Below, in pieces: positions 25,514 to 35,055 of a stretch of DNA of 56,905 nt; position 1 is the first letter of the stretch; the number at the start of each line of letters is the position of its first letter. Below the pieces are notes generated by a model, which saw only the letters and a list, made by a program, of their open reading frames with translations, was not told the origin of the DNA and ran no database searches. The position numbers were made by a program, and so were the translations under genes. The stretch is from a virus: positions 1-56,905 of IMG/VR virus record IMGVR_UViG_3300006810_009833; one strand, given 5' to 3'.

Positions 25514-26277
25514 TGTTAAATACAAGTTGTGAAGGATGTGTGTTTTTAAAAGATGGTAGCTTGTGTGATTTAAATAGGCTTGAAAAACTAAAACATAAAA
25601 TTGAAGACGGAAATATAATCTTAGAAAGATTTTGTAATTGCTATAGACCAAAAGAATGGTTGACTGAGCTATCATTAGAAGAGTCTAATGATCTTGTTAA
25701 AACGGTGTTAAAGGAAGTGCAGCCAAAAGTCGGTTTTTTTATTAGGTTTAATAGAAATTTAGACAAACTAAAAAACACTATTGACGACATAAAAAATCAA
25801 ACTATGCAAGCCAGATATGTGGTTGTTATTAATGATGCTGTAGAGTATAATGCAGAAATACAAAAAACACTAAAATCAAGTTTTGACTTTGATGTAACAG
25901 AACATCATATACTTCAGTTGGTCGCCAAGCCACAAATATCTGAGTTTCTTATAGATGAAGCATTTAAACACGCTAAAAATGGATGGATTTATGTTTGCGA
26001 CTCTGGAGATGCAATAGATAGACGTTTGATAGAAAAAATAAACCATAGAGTAAACGTGCAGATGAAAACATTAGTAGTAGTAGAGCCTGTTAGTGAAAAT
26101 TTAAGTGGGTTATTATTTCAATCTGCGTTGTTTAAATTCCTCAACGGTAATCGTTTAAAGATATTTTCTGATGAAAAAATTAATGATGACTTATTTTTAG
26201 ATAAGGTTAGGGCATACGCAGCCTCTAGTCACCCAGATACGTTTATCACATGGGGGGAATTTAATGAACAAGCCTAA
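25513..26277 (+). CDS. GT-A-type glycosyltransferase-like protein with Cys cluster, 254 aa
   Basis: Residues about 6-43 carry five cysteines (CEGC, then SLCDL and FCNCY), possibly a metal site. The rest resembles a GT2-like Rossmann fold: VGFFIRFNRNLDKLKNTIDD, then QARYVVVINDAV, and WIYVCDSGDAIDRRL as the DxD-like site. Motifs are weak, so a nucleotide-sugar transferase is inferred from fold pattern and neighbours. Overlaps by one base with the gene before and by 14 with the next. Confidence 0.68.
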   Translation: MLNTSCEGCVFLKDGSLCDLNRLEKLKHKIEDGNIILERFCNCYRPKEWLTELSLEESNDLVKTVLKEVQPKVGFFIRFNRNLDKLKNTIDDIKNQTMQARYVVVINDAVEYNAEIQKTLKSSFDFDVTEHHILQLVAKPQISEFLIDEAFKHAKNGWIYVCDSGDAIDRRLIEKINHRVNVQMKTLVVVEPVSENLSGLLFQSALFKFLNGNRLKIFSDEKINDDLFLDKVRAYAASSHPDTFITWGEFNEQA

Positions 26278-27043
26278 TGTAGCCATTATATGCACAAACT
26301 ATAATTACGGTGACTATGTAAAAGATGCTATAATTAGTGCAACATGCCAAGACTATGATGGGCCTTTAAGGGTATATGTTGTTGATGATGGATCTAGTGA
26401 TCATTCGTGGGAAGAAATTTCTTCTATAAGTGAGCCATTTGAAAAAAGAACTCTGAATCAGCCATATTATAGTGGACCAATCGAGGAACGAAGGAAGGAT
26501 GATTTATATGCTTTCAGAATCAACAACTCTGGTGCTAGCACTGGAAGAAATGTTGCGATCTGGGAAGCATGGGAATGGGCAGACATCTTTGGTATCTTAG
26601 ATTCAGACGATGCTTATTATTCTAATAAGGTTTCTACTCTTGTAGAAAAATTAATGCAGCACGTAGAGATTGGCGTTGCTTATGGTGATTATGATAACGT
26701 ACATCCAAAATACAAACAGCATGAATTTAAAGAACCTTATGATAGATCTGTTCTATTAAACAGATGTATTGTTCATAGCAATTCTTTAATAAAGAAAGAA
26801 GTACTTGCCAAAGTGTGTCAACCAAACAAAGAGTTTTTTGACTCTAGGTTACATGGGCCAGCAAGTAAAGAATTTATAGGATGCACAGAAGACTATGATC
26901 TATGGTTAAGATTGTCAAGAATATGTATGATGACCCATGTTCCTGAAAAGCTTGCTATTGCTAATAATACAGGTAAAAATCAATCATACAAAATGACTGC
27001 TGAAATGTTTGAAAGAAATGCTCAAATACTAAGGTCACGATGA
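26264..27043 (+). CDS. GT2-family glycosyltransferase, 259 aa
   Basis: Inverting GT-A sugar transferase. It opens VAIICTNYNYGDYVKDAI, followed by YVVDDGSSDHSWEEI (nucleotide-binding Asp pair), GASTGRNVAIWEAW and the metal-binding FGILDSDDAYYS. A later CTEDYDLWLRLSR has the ED motif of the catalytic base. Full length for the family. It overlaps the sugar nucleotidyltransferase gene by 4 bases, so a donor and a transferase may be made together. Confidence 0.9.
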   Translation: MNKPNVAIICTNYNYGDYVKDAIISATCQDYDGPLRVYVVDDGSSDHSWEEISSISEPFEKRTLNQPYYSGPIEERRKDDLYAFRINNSGASTGRNVAIWEAWEWADIFGILDSDDAYYSNKVSTLVEKLMQHVEIGVAYGDYDNVHPKYKQHEFKEPYDRSVLLNRCIVHSNSLIKKEVLAKVCQPNKEFFDSRLHGPASKEFIGCTEDYDLWLRLSRICMMTHVPEKLAIANNTGKNQSYKMTAEMFERNAQILRSR

Positions 27044-27756
27044 TTAAAAAAAACTATACAACCGACATTAAAAAGGGGCAAAACAAAAAAAATAAAAGCC
27101 CTAATCATGTATGTGTTGCAATTTTGGCTGCTGGTGTTGGTTCTAGAATTAAATCTTATGAGCCAAGATCTTTGCTTAAAATAAGAGATAAAACGCTCAT
27201 CGAGCATCAGCTTGCTGTTATAAATAGCCATTTTGAAGATCCAGAAATAATTTGTGTTGTAGGATATGATTCTCAGCGAGTAATAAAAAAAGTAAAAAAT
27301 GCAGCAAGAATTGTTGAGAATCAAATTTATGACACAACAAACACTTCAGAAAGCTTGAGACTAGCTATCAATAATACCCATAAAAACGGTGTGTTATTTT
27401 TACATGGAGATTTATTATTTAATTCAGAGACACTCAACTTAGATTATTCTAAGTCATTTATTTTAATAGATAATAAAAATCAGATAGAAAAAAAAGAAGT
27501 TGGTGTTACTATTAATAACCAAATAGCTAGTATTTTTTCTTATGGTCTAGAGTGCAAATGGTGTCAGATAGCATATATAACAGGTAAGGAACTTAGGATA
27601 GCCCGTCAATTATTTTCCAAGTTTGAAGCACAGCATAAAAAATTGTTATCATTTGAGATACTCAATAATATCATATCTCATGGTGGGGTGTTTCAGTGTT
27701 ATGAACCAGAGGAAATGAGAATTATTGAAATAGACAAAGTTAGGAAAGATTTATGA
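27040..27756 (+). CDS. Sugar-phosphate nucleotidyltransferase, 238 aa
   Basis: Probably makes an NDP-sugar donor from a sugar-phosphate and a nucleoside triphosphate. After a basic N-terminus, VAILAAGVGSRIKSYEP matches the GxGxR nucleotide loop, with SLLKIRDKTLIEHQL next as the signature Lys segment. FLHGDLLF holds the metal-binding Asp. The C-terminal half is short and lacks a left-handed helix, so it is not a GlmU-type fusion. Its presence says the phage supplies at least one activated sugar for the surrounding transferases. Confidence 0.85.
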   Translation: MIKKNYTTDIKKGQNKKNKSPNHVCVAILAAGVGSRIKSYEPRSLLKIRDKTLIEHQLAVINSHFEDPEIICVVGYDSQRVIKKVKNAARIVENQIYDTTNTSESLRLAINNTHKNGVLFLHGDLLFNSETLNLDYSKSFILIDNKNQIEKKEVGVTINNQIASIFSYGLECKWCQIAYITGKELRIARQLFSKFEAQHKKLLSFEILNNIISHGGVFQCYEPEEMRIIEIDKVRKDL

Positions 27757-28790
27757 AAGTTTTAATTTCTAGTGATGGAATTCATGCTCACTATTTTCAG
27801 CGTGTGGCTTGGCTTAATGCTTTTCGGGCCGTTGGTATAGAAGCTCAATTGTGGGACTGCAAGAACGTATCCGCTTTTGATGTCTTTGATTCATTTGAAC
27901 CAGATATTTTTCTTGGACAATCTTACAATTTAGATGAAGCACTTGTCAAATGTTTGTATGAACGCCCGCATCTAAAAGTGGGGCTTCGGGCAGGAGATTG
28001 GGGAAGCCATGAAAAAGAAATAAATCAAAACCAATGGAATATGCTGTTCGCATCAGAAAAAGAAAAAAGACTCCTAAAGAAGCTTAAAGATGAAACCGGC
28101 AAGCCCGACTTTGTTCATATACATTATTTACAAGAAGATGTGAACAAAACTCACGAATATTTTCAAAGTATTGGAATCCCAGCAAAGTCTCTTATGATGT
28201 GTGCCGATACTCTGATGTATGGCAACGCTATAGCAGACCCAAAACTTAAATGCGACATAGGTTTTGTTGGTGGCTACTGGCCTCACAAAGGACTTATAAT
28301 TAATGAATATCTTTTTCCTATGCTTAATGATATTGATAAATATAAAGTCAAAATTTTTGGCAATCAGCGTTGGCCTGTTAATCAATACTGTGGATACATA
28401 GAAGATAATCAAGTAAAAAATCTATTTGTATCTGCTAAGGTTTGCCCTAACCTATCTGAACCACATGCCCACGCCTTTGGAGTAGATGTAAATGAGAGAA
28501 TATTTAAGATACTATTCTCAGGAGGTTTTTGTGTTTCAGATTATTGCAAGGCCTATGAAAAAGTATTTAATGATGGTGTTGTGCTTGCTAAAACTGGAGA
28601 AGAGTTTCGAGAAAAAATTGACTACTATATTAATAACCAAGAAGAAGCTAAATCTATCGCTAAAAAAGGTCGCCAAACCGTTCTTAGCAATCATACAAAT
28701 TTTCATCGCATATCGGATATACTGAAATACACCGGGAACAACGAACTAAGTAAAAAGCTACTCAAAGCCATACCAACTTTTAATTTATGA
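27753..28790 (+). CDS. CgeB-like glycosyltransferase, 345 aa
   Basis: GT-B-like protein with the CgeB form: KVLISSDGIHAHYFQRVAWL at the N-terminus and, near residue 250, NERIFKILFSGGFCVSDYCK, followed by a helical tail. FDSFEPDIFLGQSYN and CDIGFVGGYWPHKG match the middle of these proteins. CgeB was found in Bacillus spore-coat glycosylation and similar proteins are spread in phages. Four-base overlaps join it to both neighbours. Confidence 0.82.
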   Translation: MKVLISSDGIHAHYFQRVAWLNAFRAVGIEAQLWDCKNVSAFDVFDSFEPDIFLGQSYNLDEALVKCLYERPHLKVGLRAGDWGSHEKEINQNQWNMLFASEKEKRLLKKLKDETGKPDFVHIHYLQEDVNKTHEYFQSIGIPAKSLMMCADTLMYGNAIADPKLKCDIGFVGGYWPHKGLIINEYLFPMLNDIDKYKVKIFGNQRWPVNQYCGYIEDNQVKNLFVSAKVCPNLSEPHAHAFGVDVNERIFKILFSGGFCVSDYCKAYEKVFNDGVVLAKTGEEFREKIDYYINNQEEAKSIAKKGRQTVLSNHTNFHRISDILKYTGNNELSKKLLKAIPTFNL

Positions 28791-29632
28791 TTACATCTAT
28801 TATCTTTAGCAAAGATCGCCCTTTGCAACTAGACTTAACTTTAAAAAGTATATCCAAAAATTTTAAAGACACCAATGATATAGTTGTACTTGAAAAGTAT
28901 AGTGAAGCATATCAGGAAAGCCTAAATAATGTAAAAATAGAACACCCAAATATTAAATTCATAACACAAAGTAATTCTATATATGCAGACATATGTAGCA
29001 TATCAATAAATTCAAACAATAAGTATATATGTTTCTTTACCGACGACAATATAGTTTATAGACAGGTAAGCCAAAGTGTTTCTTACGATAATCTTTTTTC
29101 TGCACCGCAGGTAGTATGTTTATCTCTAAGGCTAGGGAAAAATATACATAAAAGATTTCATCACGGAAGAGAAATGAGCGATGAGCTTAATCATTATCAG
29201 GAAATTGGCGACTATGTGTTTGTTCCTAAGACTATGTACATATATGGCTCATATTGGTCTTACTCTCATTCTGTGGACGGTCATGTTTTTAGAAAATCAG
29301 AAATTATAGACATGTTTAGTCAGATAGAATATCTAAGTAAAAAGTTTCAATTTAAACAAACACCTAATGAAGTTGAAACACAAATGCAAAGATTCTGGCC
29401 TATATCTGGTAACTTTATGGTATGTACGCAGCATAGCACTGTAGTAAATAGCCCAAACAATAGAGTATCTAACACTCATACTGAAAATTTTTCTGGAGAA
29501 CATTTTATGTATGAATCAGAATTCTTGCTTGGAAAATACATGAATGGTAAAAGAATTGACATGGACTTACTAGATTTATCTAATATTGTATGTCCACATC
29601 AAGAAATAGATATACTAAATGGATTGATATAA
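28787..29632 (+). CDS. GT-A-type glycosyltransferase, 281 aa
   Basis: Sugar transferase-like protein of GT2 fold. ITSIIFSKDRPLQLDLTLKS is the typical opening, FTDDNIVYRQ is a DD motif placed as the metal site, and SISINSNNKYICFF precedes it. The rest has an MQRFWPISGNFMVC segment with no assigned role. The start ATG overlaps the stop before it by 4 bases. Specificity unknown. Confidence 0.75.
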   Translation: MITSIIFSKDRPLQLDLTLKSISKNFKDTNDIVVLEKYSEAYQESLNNVKIEHPNIKFITQSNSIYADICSISINSNNKYICFFTDDNIVYRQVSQSVSYDNLFSAPQVVCLSLRLGKNIHKRFHHGREMSDELNHYQEIGDYVFVPKTMYIYGSYWSYSHSVDGHVFRKSEIIDMFSQIEYLSKKFQFKQTPNEVETQMQRFWPISGNFMVCTQHSTVVNSPNNRVSNTHTENFSGEHFMYESEFLLGKYMNGKRIDMDLLDLSNIVCPHQEIDILNGLI

Positions 29633-30462
29633 ATGATTACTTTAGATTTTTTTAAAAGCTGTGAATCGCAGTCTTCTCAATTTAATATTAATTATGCTAA
29701 ATCTGATTATAATTGGAACTTACTAAAAGATACATACTACAAGAATATACAGTCTAAATCTAAAAATCCAATACCAAATATATTTCATTTTATTTGGCTT
29801 GGCGGTGAGACTCCAGATATGTATCTTGCAAACATTGATGATTGGCAAAGGAAAAATCCATTATTTGAGTTCATGATTTGGGATGATGCTACCGCTGAAA
29901 ACTTAATGAAAAAAACACCAAAGTATAACGAATATAAAGAAAGTGATAATTTTGGCAATAAATCAGATATGCTAAGATACGCGATATTATATGAGTATGG
30001 CGGCATTTATCTAGACACAGATTTCCTATGTGTCTCTAGTTGTTTTTCAAATATAACTAAGTGTTGTTCTTTTTTTTCTTGCTTGATGTTTGATCAAGAT
30101 CCAGTTATGACTAATGGTGCTATTGGATGCTCTAAAAACAAAAAATAGTTTTAAATTGTCTTCTTGGTTGTAGTAATACTACCTACAACGAAATACCATG
30201 TAGACAGACAAGAACTTTATTTCAAACAGGACCATTTCTTCTTTCTCAATGTGTTTTTAATAAACTTCGTAATGAAGGTAATGATGACATTATTATATTT
30301 CCTACCATGTGTTTCTTTCCTTTTCCGGCGATACACAGAAATTCAGCAACTGAAAAATTAATCTATTCGTGCCTAAAGCCAGAAAGCGTTGCTTGTCACA
30401 TGTGGCATTGTAGCTGGCAACCAGATTCTAAATTTTATCTAGGGGGATCTTCAAATGATTGA
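29633..30462 (+). pseudogene. GT32-like glycosyltransferase, frameshifted
   Basis: The first part (29633-30148) encodes a GT32/OCH1-type sugar transferase: IFHFIWLGGETPDMYL, then NKSDMLRYAILYEYGGIYLD, with the catalytic DTD. It stops at TAG 30146. From 30151 the other frame continues the same family without a break: FQTGPFLLSQCVFNKL, IIFPTMCFFPFP and ESVACHMWHCSW, ending TGA 30460-30462. That stop overlaps the next gene start (ATG at 30455) as intact genes here do. One extra A in the A-run at 30140-30145 would join the two parts (reading KNKKIVLNC). So the gene has one base missing, either from sequencing error or a real mutation. Confidence 0.85.
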
Positions 30463-31225
30463 TGGAGATTTTTTTGTTAGTTTAGCCGACATAAAAATAT
30501 ATGAAGAAATTCCTCATGATAAAAATTTTGTTACACTGTATAGCGATACCGCACATTATCAAAAAGCTATTAGAATCATATGCAATCATCCAGATACAAA
30601 ATTTAAATTAATAACGCATAATGGAGATGAGTCTGTAATAAATGGACTTATTCCAGAAAACCTCATAGCTTGGTATGCACAAAATTTAGAGTTCAAACAT
30701 CCCAAAATTTTCCCACTTCCGATAGGATTAGAGAATAATCATTGGCATCCTCATAAAAGAAGTATTTTAAAAAAAGCCGCACATAATAAAAGCTTAGAAA
30801 ATAGAAAAATTAAAGCATTGTCTCAATTCAACCCAAACACATATACTCAAGAAAGATATAATTTGATAGAAATGGTTGCAAACGAAAGAGTCTTTGCTGA
30901 TAATTATTATTGTTTGAATGGAACCAATTTTGAGCAATATGTAGACAATCTTATGAGTTATGCGTTCTGTCTTTGTCCAAGAGGAAATGGTATTGATACA
31001 CACAGAATGTGGGAAGCAATAACGCTTGGATGTATTCCTATTGTCAAGAGATACTATACGCACAGCTTTGAAGAAAAATTTCCAATTGTGTTTGTTGATG
31101 ATTGGTCAGAAGTTACTGAAGATTTTCTCAAAAAAACTTATGATAAAATAGATAACGCTCTTTTTGATACTCCTATTTTAAGAAAAGAATACTGGAAACA
31201 AAGGATCTTACATGAAAACAACTAA
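30455..31225 (+). CDS. Exostosin-like glycosyltransferase, 256 aa
   Basis: GT47/exostosin-type sugar transferase. The donor-binding segment CPRGNGIDTHRMWEAITLGC is near residue 172-191, and FPLPIGLENNHWHPH is the middle landmark. Two further exostosin-like genes, at 16130 and 32871, have the same pattern, so these three are probably paralogues within the phage. The start overlaps the end of the frameshifted GT32 gene. Stop overlaps the next gene by 14 bases. Confidence 0.82.
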   Translation: MIDGDFFVSLADIKIYEEIPHDKNFVTLYSDTAHYQKAIRIICNHPDTKFKLITHNGDESVINGLIPENLIAWYAQNLEFKHPKIFPLPIGLENNHWHPHKRSILKKAAHNKSLENRKIKALSQFNPNTYTQERYNLIEMVANERVFADNYYCLNGTNFEQYVDNLMSYAFCLCPRGNGIDTHRMWEAITLGCIPIVKRYYTHSFEEKFPIVFVDDWSEVTEDFLKKTYDKIDNALFDTPILRKEYWKQRILHENN

Positions 31226-31871
31226 AATAAACAACCAAATAATTTTACCGTTGTCATATTCTTTTAATATTGAATCAGATGTAACAAAAGCTCAAAAAGA
31301 TGTGTTTGATTATTTTAATCTTACCTTAAATCAACAATTTGAAGAAATTCCACATGGTCATTGGCTAGGTAAAACCTGTAACTATATTATAGATAATGTA
31401 GATTTTGATGTAGCCGTATTTTTTGATCTTGACTGTGTTCCAATTACGAATAAACTTTATGAGCATTTATTATCTAAAGTCGATAAAAATACTATATGCG
31501 GTATTGAGCAAACATGCGAAGCTAATAAATCTAATGGACATATATACGCCGGGCCAGCGTGTTTAGCCATTCCAAAAACCGTAATGCAAAAAGTTTTAAA
31601 TCATATGGATAGACTATGTTTTATAGAAGATGAATATTCTGATGTGGCACAGAGATTCACCTATGATTGCGAAATGTCTTCTGTTAATATTAACTTTCTA
31701 AAAGTCACTAGTTGCAACGATCCAAAATGGAGAATAGGCCGTACTAATACTTTTTTTGGAGTTGGCACAACATATGATAATGTTATTTATCATCATTTTC
31801 TAATAGGAAGAGAACCGTGGAGAAGATCAGACTTTATTAAAAAATGCAATACCATAACAGGAGATAGCTAA
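31212..31871 (+). CDS. GT-A-like glycosyltransferase candidate, 219 aa
   Basis: Residues about 65-80 read FDVAVFFDLDCVPITNKLY, with a DLD in place of the DxD metal motif of GT-A enzymes; HIYAGPACLAIPKTVMQ follows. A C-terminal RIGRTNTFFGVGTTYDN is seen in related cluster proteins only by feel. No family could be named with confidence, but context and DxD support a sugar transferase. Confidence 0.66.
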   Translation: MKTTKINNQIILPLSYSFNIESDVTKAQKDVFDYFNLTLNQQFEEIPHGHWLGKTCNYIIDNVDFDVAVFFDLDCVPITNKLYEHLLSKVDKNTICGIEQTCEANKSNGHIYAGPACLAIPKTVMQKVLNHMDRLCFIEDEYSDVAQRFTYDCEMSSVNINFLKVTSCNDPKWRIGRTNTFFGVGTTYDNVIYHHFLIGREPWRRSDFIKKCNTITGDS

Positions 31872-32869
31872 TGTCACAAACCGTAGTGGTAACTGGGTGT
31901 GCTGGATTACTAGGGACACATTTATCTAGATATCTTCTCAATAAAGGATATCGTGTCATTGGTGTTGATGATCTATCTGGTGGTTATTCTGACTTCATGC
32001 CGCAGCATAGCGACTTTCTATTCTATAATCTTAATTTAGATGCCTCGTTATACATAGATCATATTTTTAATAAATATAGACCAATCGCATGTTATCATTT
32101 TGGGGCATATGCCGCAGAAGGCCTGTCTCCATTTATACGCAAGTATAACTACATGAATAATATCATAAGCAGTGCGTCAGTTATTAATTCGTGCATAAAC
32201 TATGACACTAAGCTGATATTCACATCATCAATGGCTGTTTACGGAAATAGCCCGCCGCCATTTCATGAGTCAATGCGTCCTAATCCAATAGACCCATATG
32301 GTATTGCCAAGTATGCAGTTGAGATGGATATTGCCGTTGGTGGCGATCAGCATGGACTAAGATATAACATTATCCGTCCACACAACGTGGTTGGTATTTA
32401 TCAAAACATTTGGGATAAGTATAGAAATGTAATTGGAATCTTTATCAGAAAGGCTATCAATCAAGAGCCTATATTAGTTTATGGAGACGGGAAACAGGTT
32501 CGTGCCTTTTCTGACATTCGCTATTATATGGAGCCATTTTATAAACTATTGGATGACGCTCACAACGGGGAGATCTTTAACATTGGTGCTGACAAGTATT
32601 ATACTATTCTAGAAGTTGCTAACTTAGTCAAGAAAGTCGCCGCCAAGTATTACATAGATACTGAAATTAAACACGTTGAGCCTAGACATGAAGTAAAGGA
32701 AGCTTTCTGTGACCACTCTAAGGCTAAATTCTTCCTTAACTTTGAAGACAAAACAGACTTAGAATCATTAGTAGATGAAATGTTTTCGTGGGCAATACTA
32801 GAAAAGGATCGCCCAGTTAAAAAGTTCACATACGAAATTGAAAAAGACATATACGAATATTGGAGATAA
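31871..32869 (+). CDS. NAD-dependent sugar epimerase/dehydratase (GalE-like)
   Basis: Extended SDR enzyme acting on nucleotide sugars, such as UDP-glucose 4-epimerase. TGCAGLLGTHLSRYLL is the NAD-binding loop, followed by VIGVDDLSGG. ACYHFGAYAAEG has the usual strand, SSMAVYGNS the catalytic Ser and YGIAKYAVE the catalytic Tyr-x3-Lys (YxxxK). RPHNVVG and GDGKQVRAFSDI match later sugar-site motifs. At 332 residues it is complete. With the nucleotidyltransferase at 27040 it gives the cluster its own donor-sugar supply. Exact substrate not readable. Confidence 0.92.
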   Translation: MSQTVVVTGCAGLLGTHLSRYLLNKGYRVIGVDDLSGGYSDFMPQHSDFLFYNLNLDASLYIDHIFNKYRPIACYHFGAYAAEGLSPFIRKYNYMNNIISSASVINSCINYDTKLIFTSSMAVYGNSPPPFHESMRPNPIDPYGIAKYAVEMDIAVGGDQHGLRYNIIRPHNVVGIYQNIWDKYRNVIGIFIRKAINQEPILVYGDGKQVRAFSDIRYYMEPFYKLLDDAHNGEIFNIGADKYYTILEVANLVKKVAAKYYIDTEIKHVEPRHEVKEAFCDHSKAKFFLNFEDKTDLESLVDEMFSWAILEKDRPVKKFTYEIEKDIYEYWR

Positions 32870-32870
32870 T

Positions 32871-33683
32871 ATGTCAGAAGTAATAAATCTTGCCAAAGGC
32901 AATGGCGACGATCATGTTTATGAGGCGGCAGCAAGAATTCTAGCAGATGAATTACCCACTAGATATTCTTATGTGATTAATAACTGGAATAAGCCTCTTC
33001 CAACAGATACTAGGTTTCCAATCATATTTATCTCAACCTCAGATGAAACGCATCAAGTACCAGAATGTATTGATGATCCAAGGGTAAAATACGTATTTAA
33101 ACAATATCACCCAATGACAAACATGCGGGACGTAAATACTGTTGTATATCATCGTCAGGTACATGGTATACCTCTATGTCATCTTAATGGTGTTGTTAAT
33201 ACGAATACTCCAATAGAGGATAGAGAATATGATTGGTGCTGGATGGGCCAATTTGACCCATATCGACGTGTTGATTTCAAAATAGCTGTTGATAGACTTT
33301 GTAATAATACTGCCTATAAGTTTAAATGTGATTGGTATACAGGGTGGAACAATGGTGTTTCAAAAGAAGAATATTCTAAGGTTCTGAATAATACCAAAAT
33401 AGCATTAGTTCCATGTGGCTCTGCTAGTTATGAGACGTTTAGATTCTTTGAGGCTATGATGTGTGGCTGTATTGTTGTAGGTATTGATTTACCAAAAGTG
33501 CTATTCTATAATGAAGCACCATATGTCAAGATTTCTAATTGGTCAGACGTAGAGAAAGTAATTGATAACACTATGTCCAATGTTAACATGCATAACGCTT
33601 CTGAAAAAGCATATACTTGGCATAATAAATACTGCTCGCCTCGCGGATTGGCAAATTATATCAAATCAAAGATGGAGGACTGA
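32871..33683 (+). CDS. Exostosin-like glycosyltransferase, 270 aa
   Basis: The ATG at 32871 follows GGAGATAAT, whereas the longer ORF starts inside the epimerase gene. The protein matches the one at 16130: YDWCWMGQFDPYRR corresponds to YDFIFVGQIPKTG there, and PCGSASYETFRFFEAMMCG to CPHGANSPETFRFFETIKMG. Both carry a hydrophobic VGIDLPKVLFYNEAP-like segment after it. A copy in the cluster and a copy in the replication block suggests duplication and relocation within the phage. GT-B sugar transferase. Confidence 0.84.
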   Translation: MSEVINLAKGNGDDHVYEAAARILADELPTRYSYVINNWNKPLPTDTRFPIIFISTSDETHQVPECIDDPRVKYVFKQYHPMTNMRDVNTVVYHRQVHGIPLCHLNGVVNTNTPIEDREYDWCWMGQFDPYRRVDFKIAVDRLCNNTAYKFKCDWYTGWNNGVSKEEYSKVLNNTKIALVPCGSASYETFRFFEAMMCGCIVVGIDLPKVLFYNEAPYVKISNWSDVEKVIDNTMSNVNMHNASEKAYTWHNKYCSPRGLANYIKSKMED

Positions 33684-34360
33684 TGTTTGATACATATATT
33701 CCACATTATACTAAATTAACAGAACGTAAGCCACATATAGAAATGGAGCTTAATAAGCTTGGTATTAATGACGCTAAGTTTATAACAGATTTTGACGGAG
33801 ACTCACTAACTGATGAAGATACAACAAACTACATAACAGAATCCGATTATTTTCATGTGGCAGTAGAGCCTAGCGTCAGAAAGCTCGGGATAGACAGGAT
33901 TGAACAAACAACACTAAAAAACTCAGAAATATCATTGATACTTAAACACTTCCAAGCAATAGATTTATTTCTATCTTCTGAATCAGATCATGCTTTAATA
34001 TTAGAAGACGATGTAAACTTTCACTATAACATAAGTATGCAGCAAATCATTGATGAAGCACCAGATTTTGATGTTTTATTTCTTGGTGGACCGCTCAATA
34101 TAGATTTCTTTAACGTAAAAGAAATATATAGAAATTATTTTCGAGCTGGTCATCCATCTACAAACACGACATCATCAATAGTATATTCTAGGCCAACAGC
34201 GGAAAAGCTATCTAAGTTATATGACATGATGGGATTCTGCCTTCCGCTGGATTGGCAGTTGAATTATTTTTTTGAGAAGCTCGATATGAGCGTATGGCAT
34301 TGTTACCCAAAGCTTTGCGGACAGTTAAGCGGAACAGAATTTAGGAGTTCCATCCAATGA
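33683..34360 (+). CDS. GT25-family glycosyltransferase, 225 aa
   Basis: Glycosyltransferase of the LPS-biosynthesis type. HALILEDDVNFHYNISMQQI has the family's acidic motif, followed by DFDVLFLGGPLN. An NTTSSIVYSRPTAEKLSKL segment and a late LPLDWQLNYFF match GT25 C-termini. N-terminal FDTYIPHYTKLTERKPHIE is the usual start. Full size. Overlaps the exostosin gene before it by one base and the methyltransferase after by 4 bases. Confidence 0.83.
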   Translation: MFDTYIPHYTKLTERKPHIEMELNKLGINDAKFITDFDGDSLTDEDTTNYITESDYFHVAVEPSVRKLGIDRIEQTTLKNSEISLILKHFQAIDLFLSSESDHALILEDDVNFHYNISMQQIIDEAPDFDVLFLGGPLNIDFFNVKEIYRNYFRAGHPSTNTTSSIVYSRPTAEKLSKLYDMMGFCLPLDWQLNYFFEKLDMSVWHCYPKLCGQLSGTEFRSSIQ

Positions 34361-35055
34361 CAGAGAAAGAAATTTACGATCTTTATAATCAAACAGCCCC
34401 AAGACCAGAATACTTTACTAAATGGGAAAAGCTGCCACCATTTCCAGGGCAAAAAGAAACTGGTGGATGGAATAAAAATCGTCAATGGGACGGCCACGAT
34501 TTTCCAAGGACATGGTGTATTCTTGACTTTATTGAGTGGACCAAAGATATGTCTGGTGAGCATTTAGGGTTTACATGCCAAGAAGACCCAGAATTAGAAT
34601 TCATTGCTACTAAATATAGTAAGCATACGTTTATCCCATACCCGTCGTATGATCTACATGAAATACCAATACTGGATGAACCATTTGACTTCTTTATATT
34701 CAGCCAGACTCTTGAGCATCTATATGATCCATCTTTGGCTGTGGCTAATATCTCTAAGAACGTCAAGGCTGACGGATACGTATTTACGAGCGTTCCAACA
34801 ATTAATATTCCACATATGACTCCAGTGCATTTTGGTGGATTCACCCCAATGGGACTTGCTGTTTTATTTCATAGGGCAGATTTTGATGTTGTCAATCTCG
34901 GGCAATGGGGCAATAACAAGTATATAGAACAAATGTTTAGAACTCAATCCTGGCCTGATTATAACGCATTAAAGGATAGCGAGGGACGGGTAACAAATGA
35001 GCCTAAAAACTGTTGTCAATGCTGGGTTCTAGCTAAGAAAAGAGGATACAAATGA
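34357..35055 (+). CDS. Class I methyltransferase-like protein, 232 aa
   Basis: Resembles Methyltransf_11-type SAM enzymes in the C-terminal half: FFIFSQTLEHLYDPSLAV, then VKADGYVFTSVPTINIPH. The usual glycine-rich motif (VLDxGxGxG) before it is missing; the corresponding region reads FTCQEDPELEFIATKYS. Activity is thus uncertain. Proteins of this kind, often found among sugar genes, may methylate a sugar or the carrier. Cotranslated with the preceding gene. Confidence 0.74.
   Translation: MTEKEIYDLYNQTAPRPEYFTKWEKLPPFPGQKETGGWNKNRQWDGHDFPRTWCILDFIEWTKDMSGEHLGFTCQEDPELEFIATKYSKHTFIPYPSYDLHEIPILDEPFDFFIFSQTLEHLYDPSLAVANISKNVKADGYVFTSVPTINIPHMTPVHFGGFTPMGLAVLFHRADFDVVNLGQWGNNKYIEQMFRTQSWPDYNALKDSEGRVTNEPKNCCQCWVLAKKRGYK

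Noticed and set aside
30131-30150. Programmed -1 frameshift site in the GT32 gene
   Set aside because: Neither T-AAA-AAC nor C-AAA-AAA is a clean slippery heptamer, and I see no clear stem just after it. A missing base is simpler.
30164-30361. Separate 65-residue gene after the GT32 fragment
   Set aside because: In the neighbouring frame the same bases encode the C-terminal GT32 motifs through to 30462, so this frame is a shadow.
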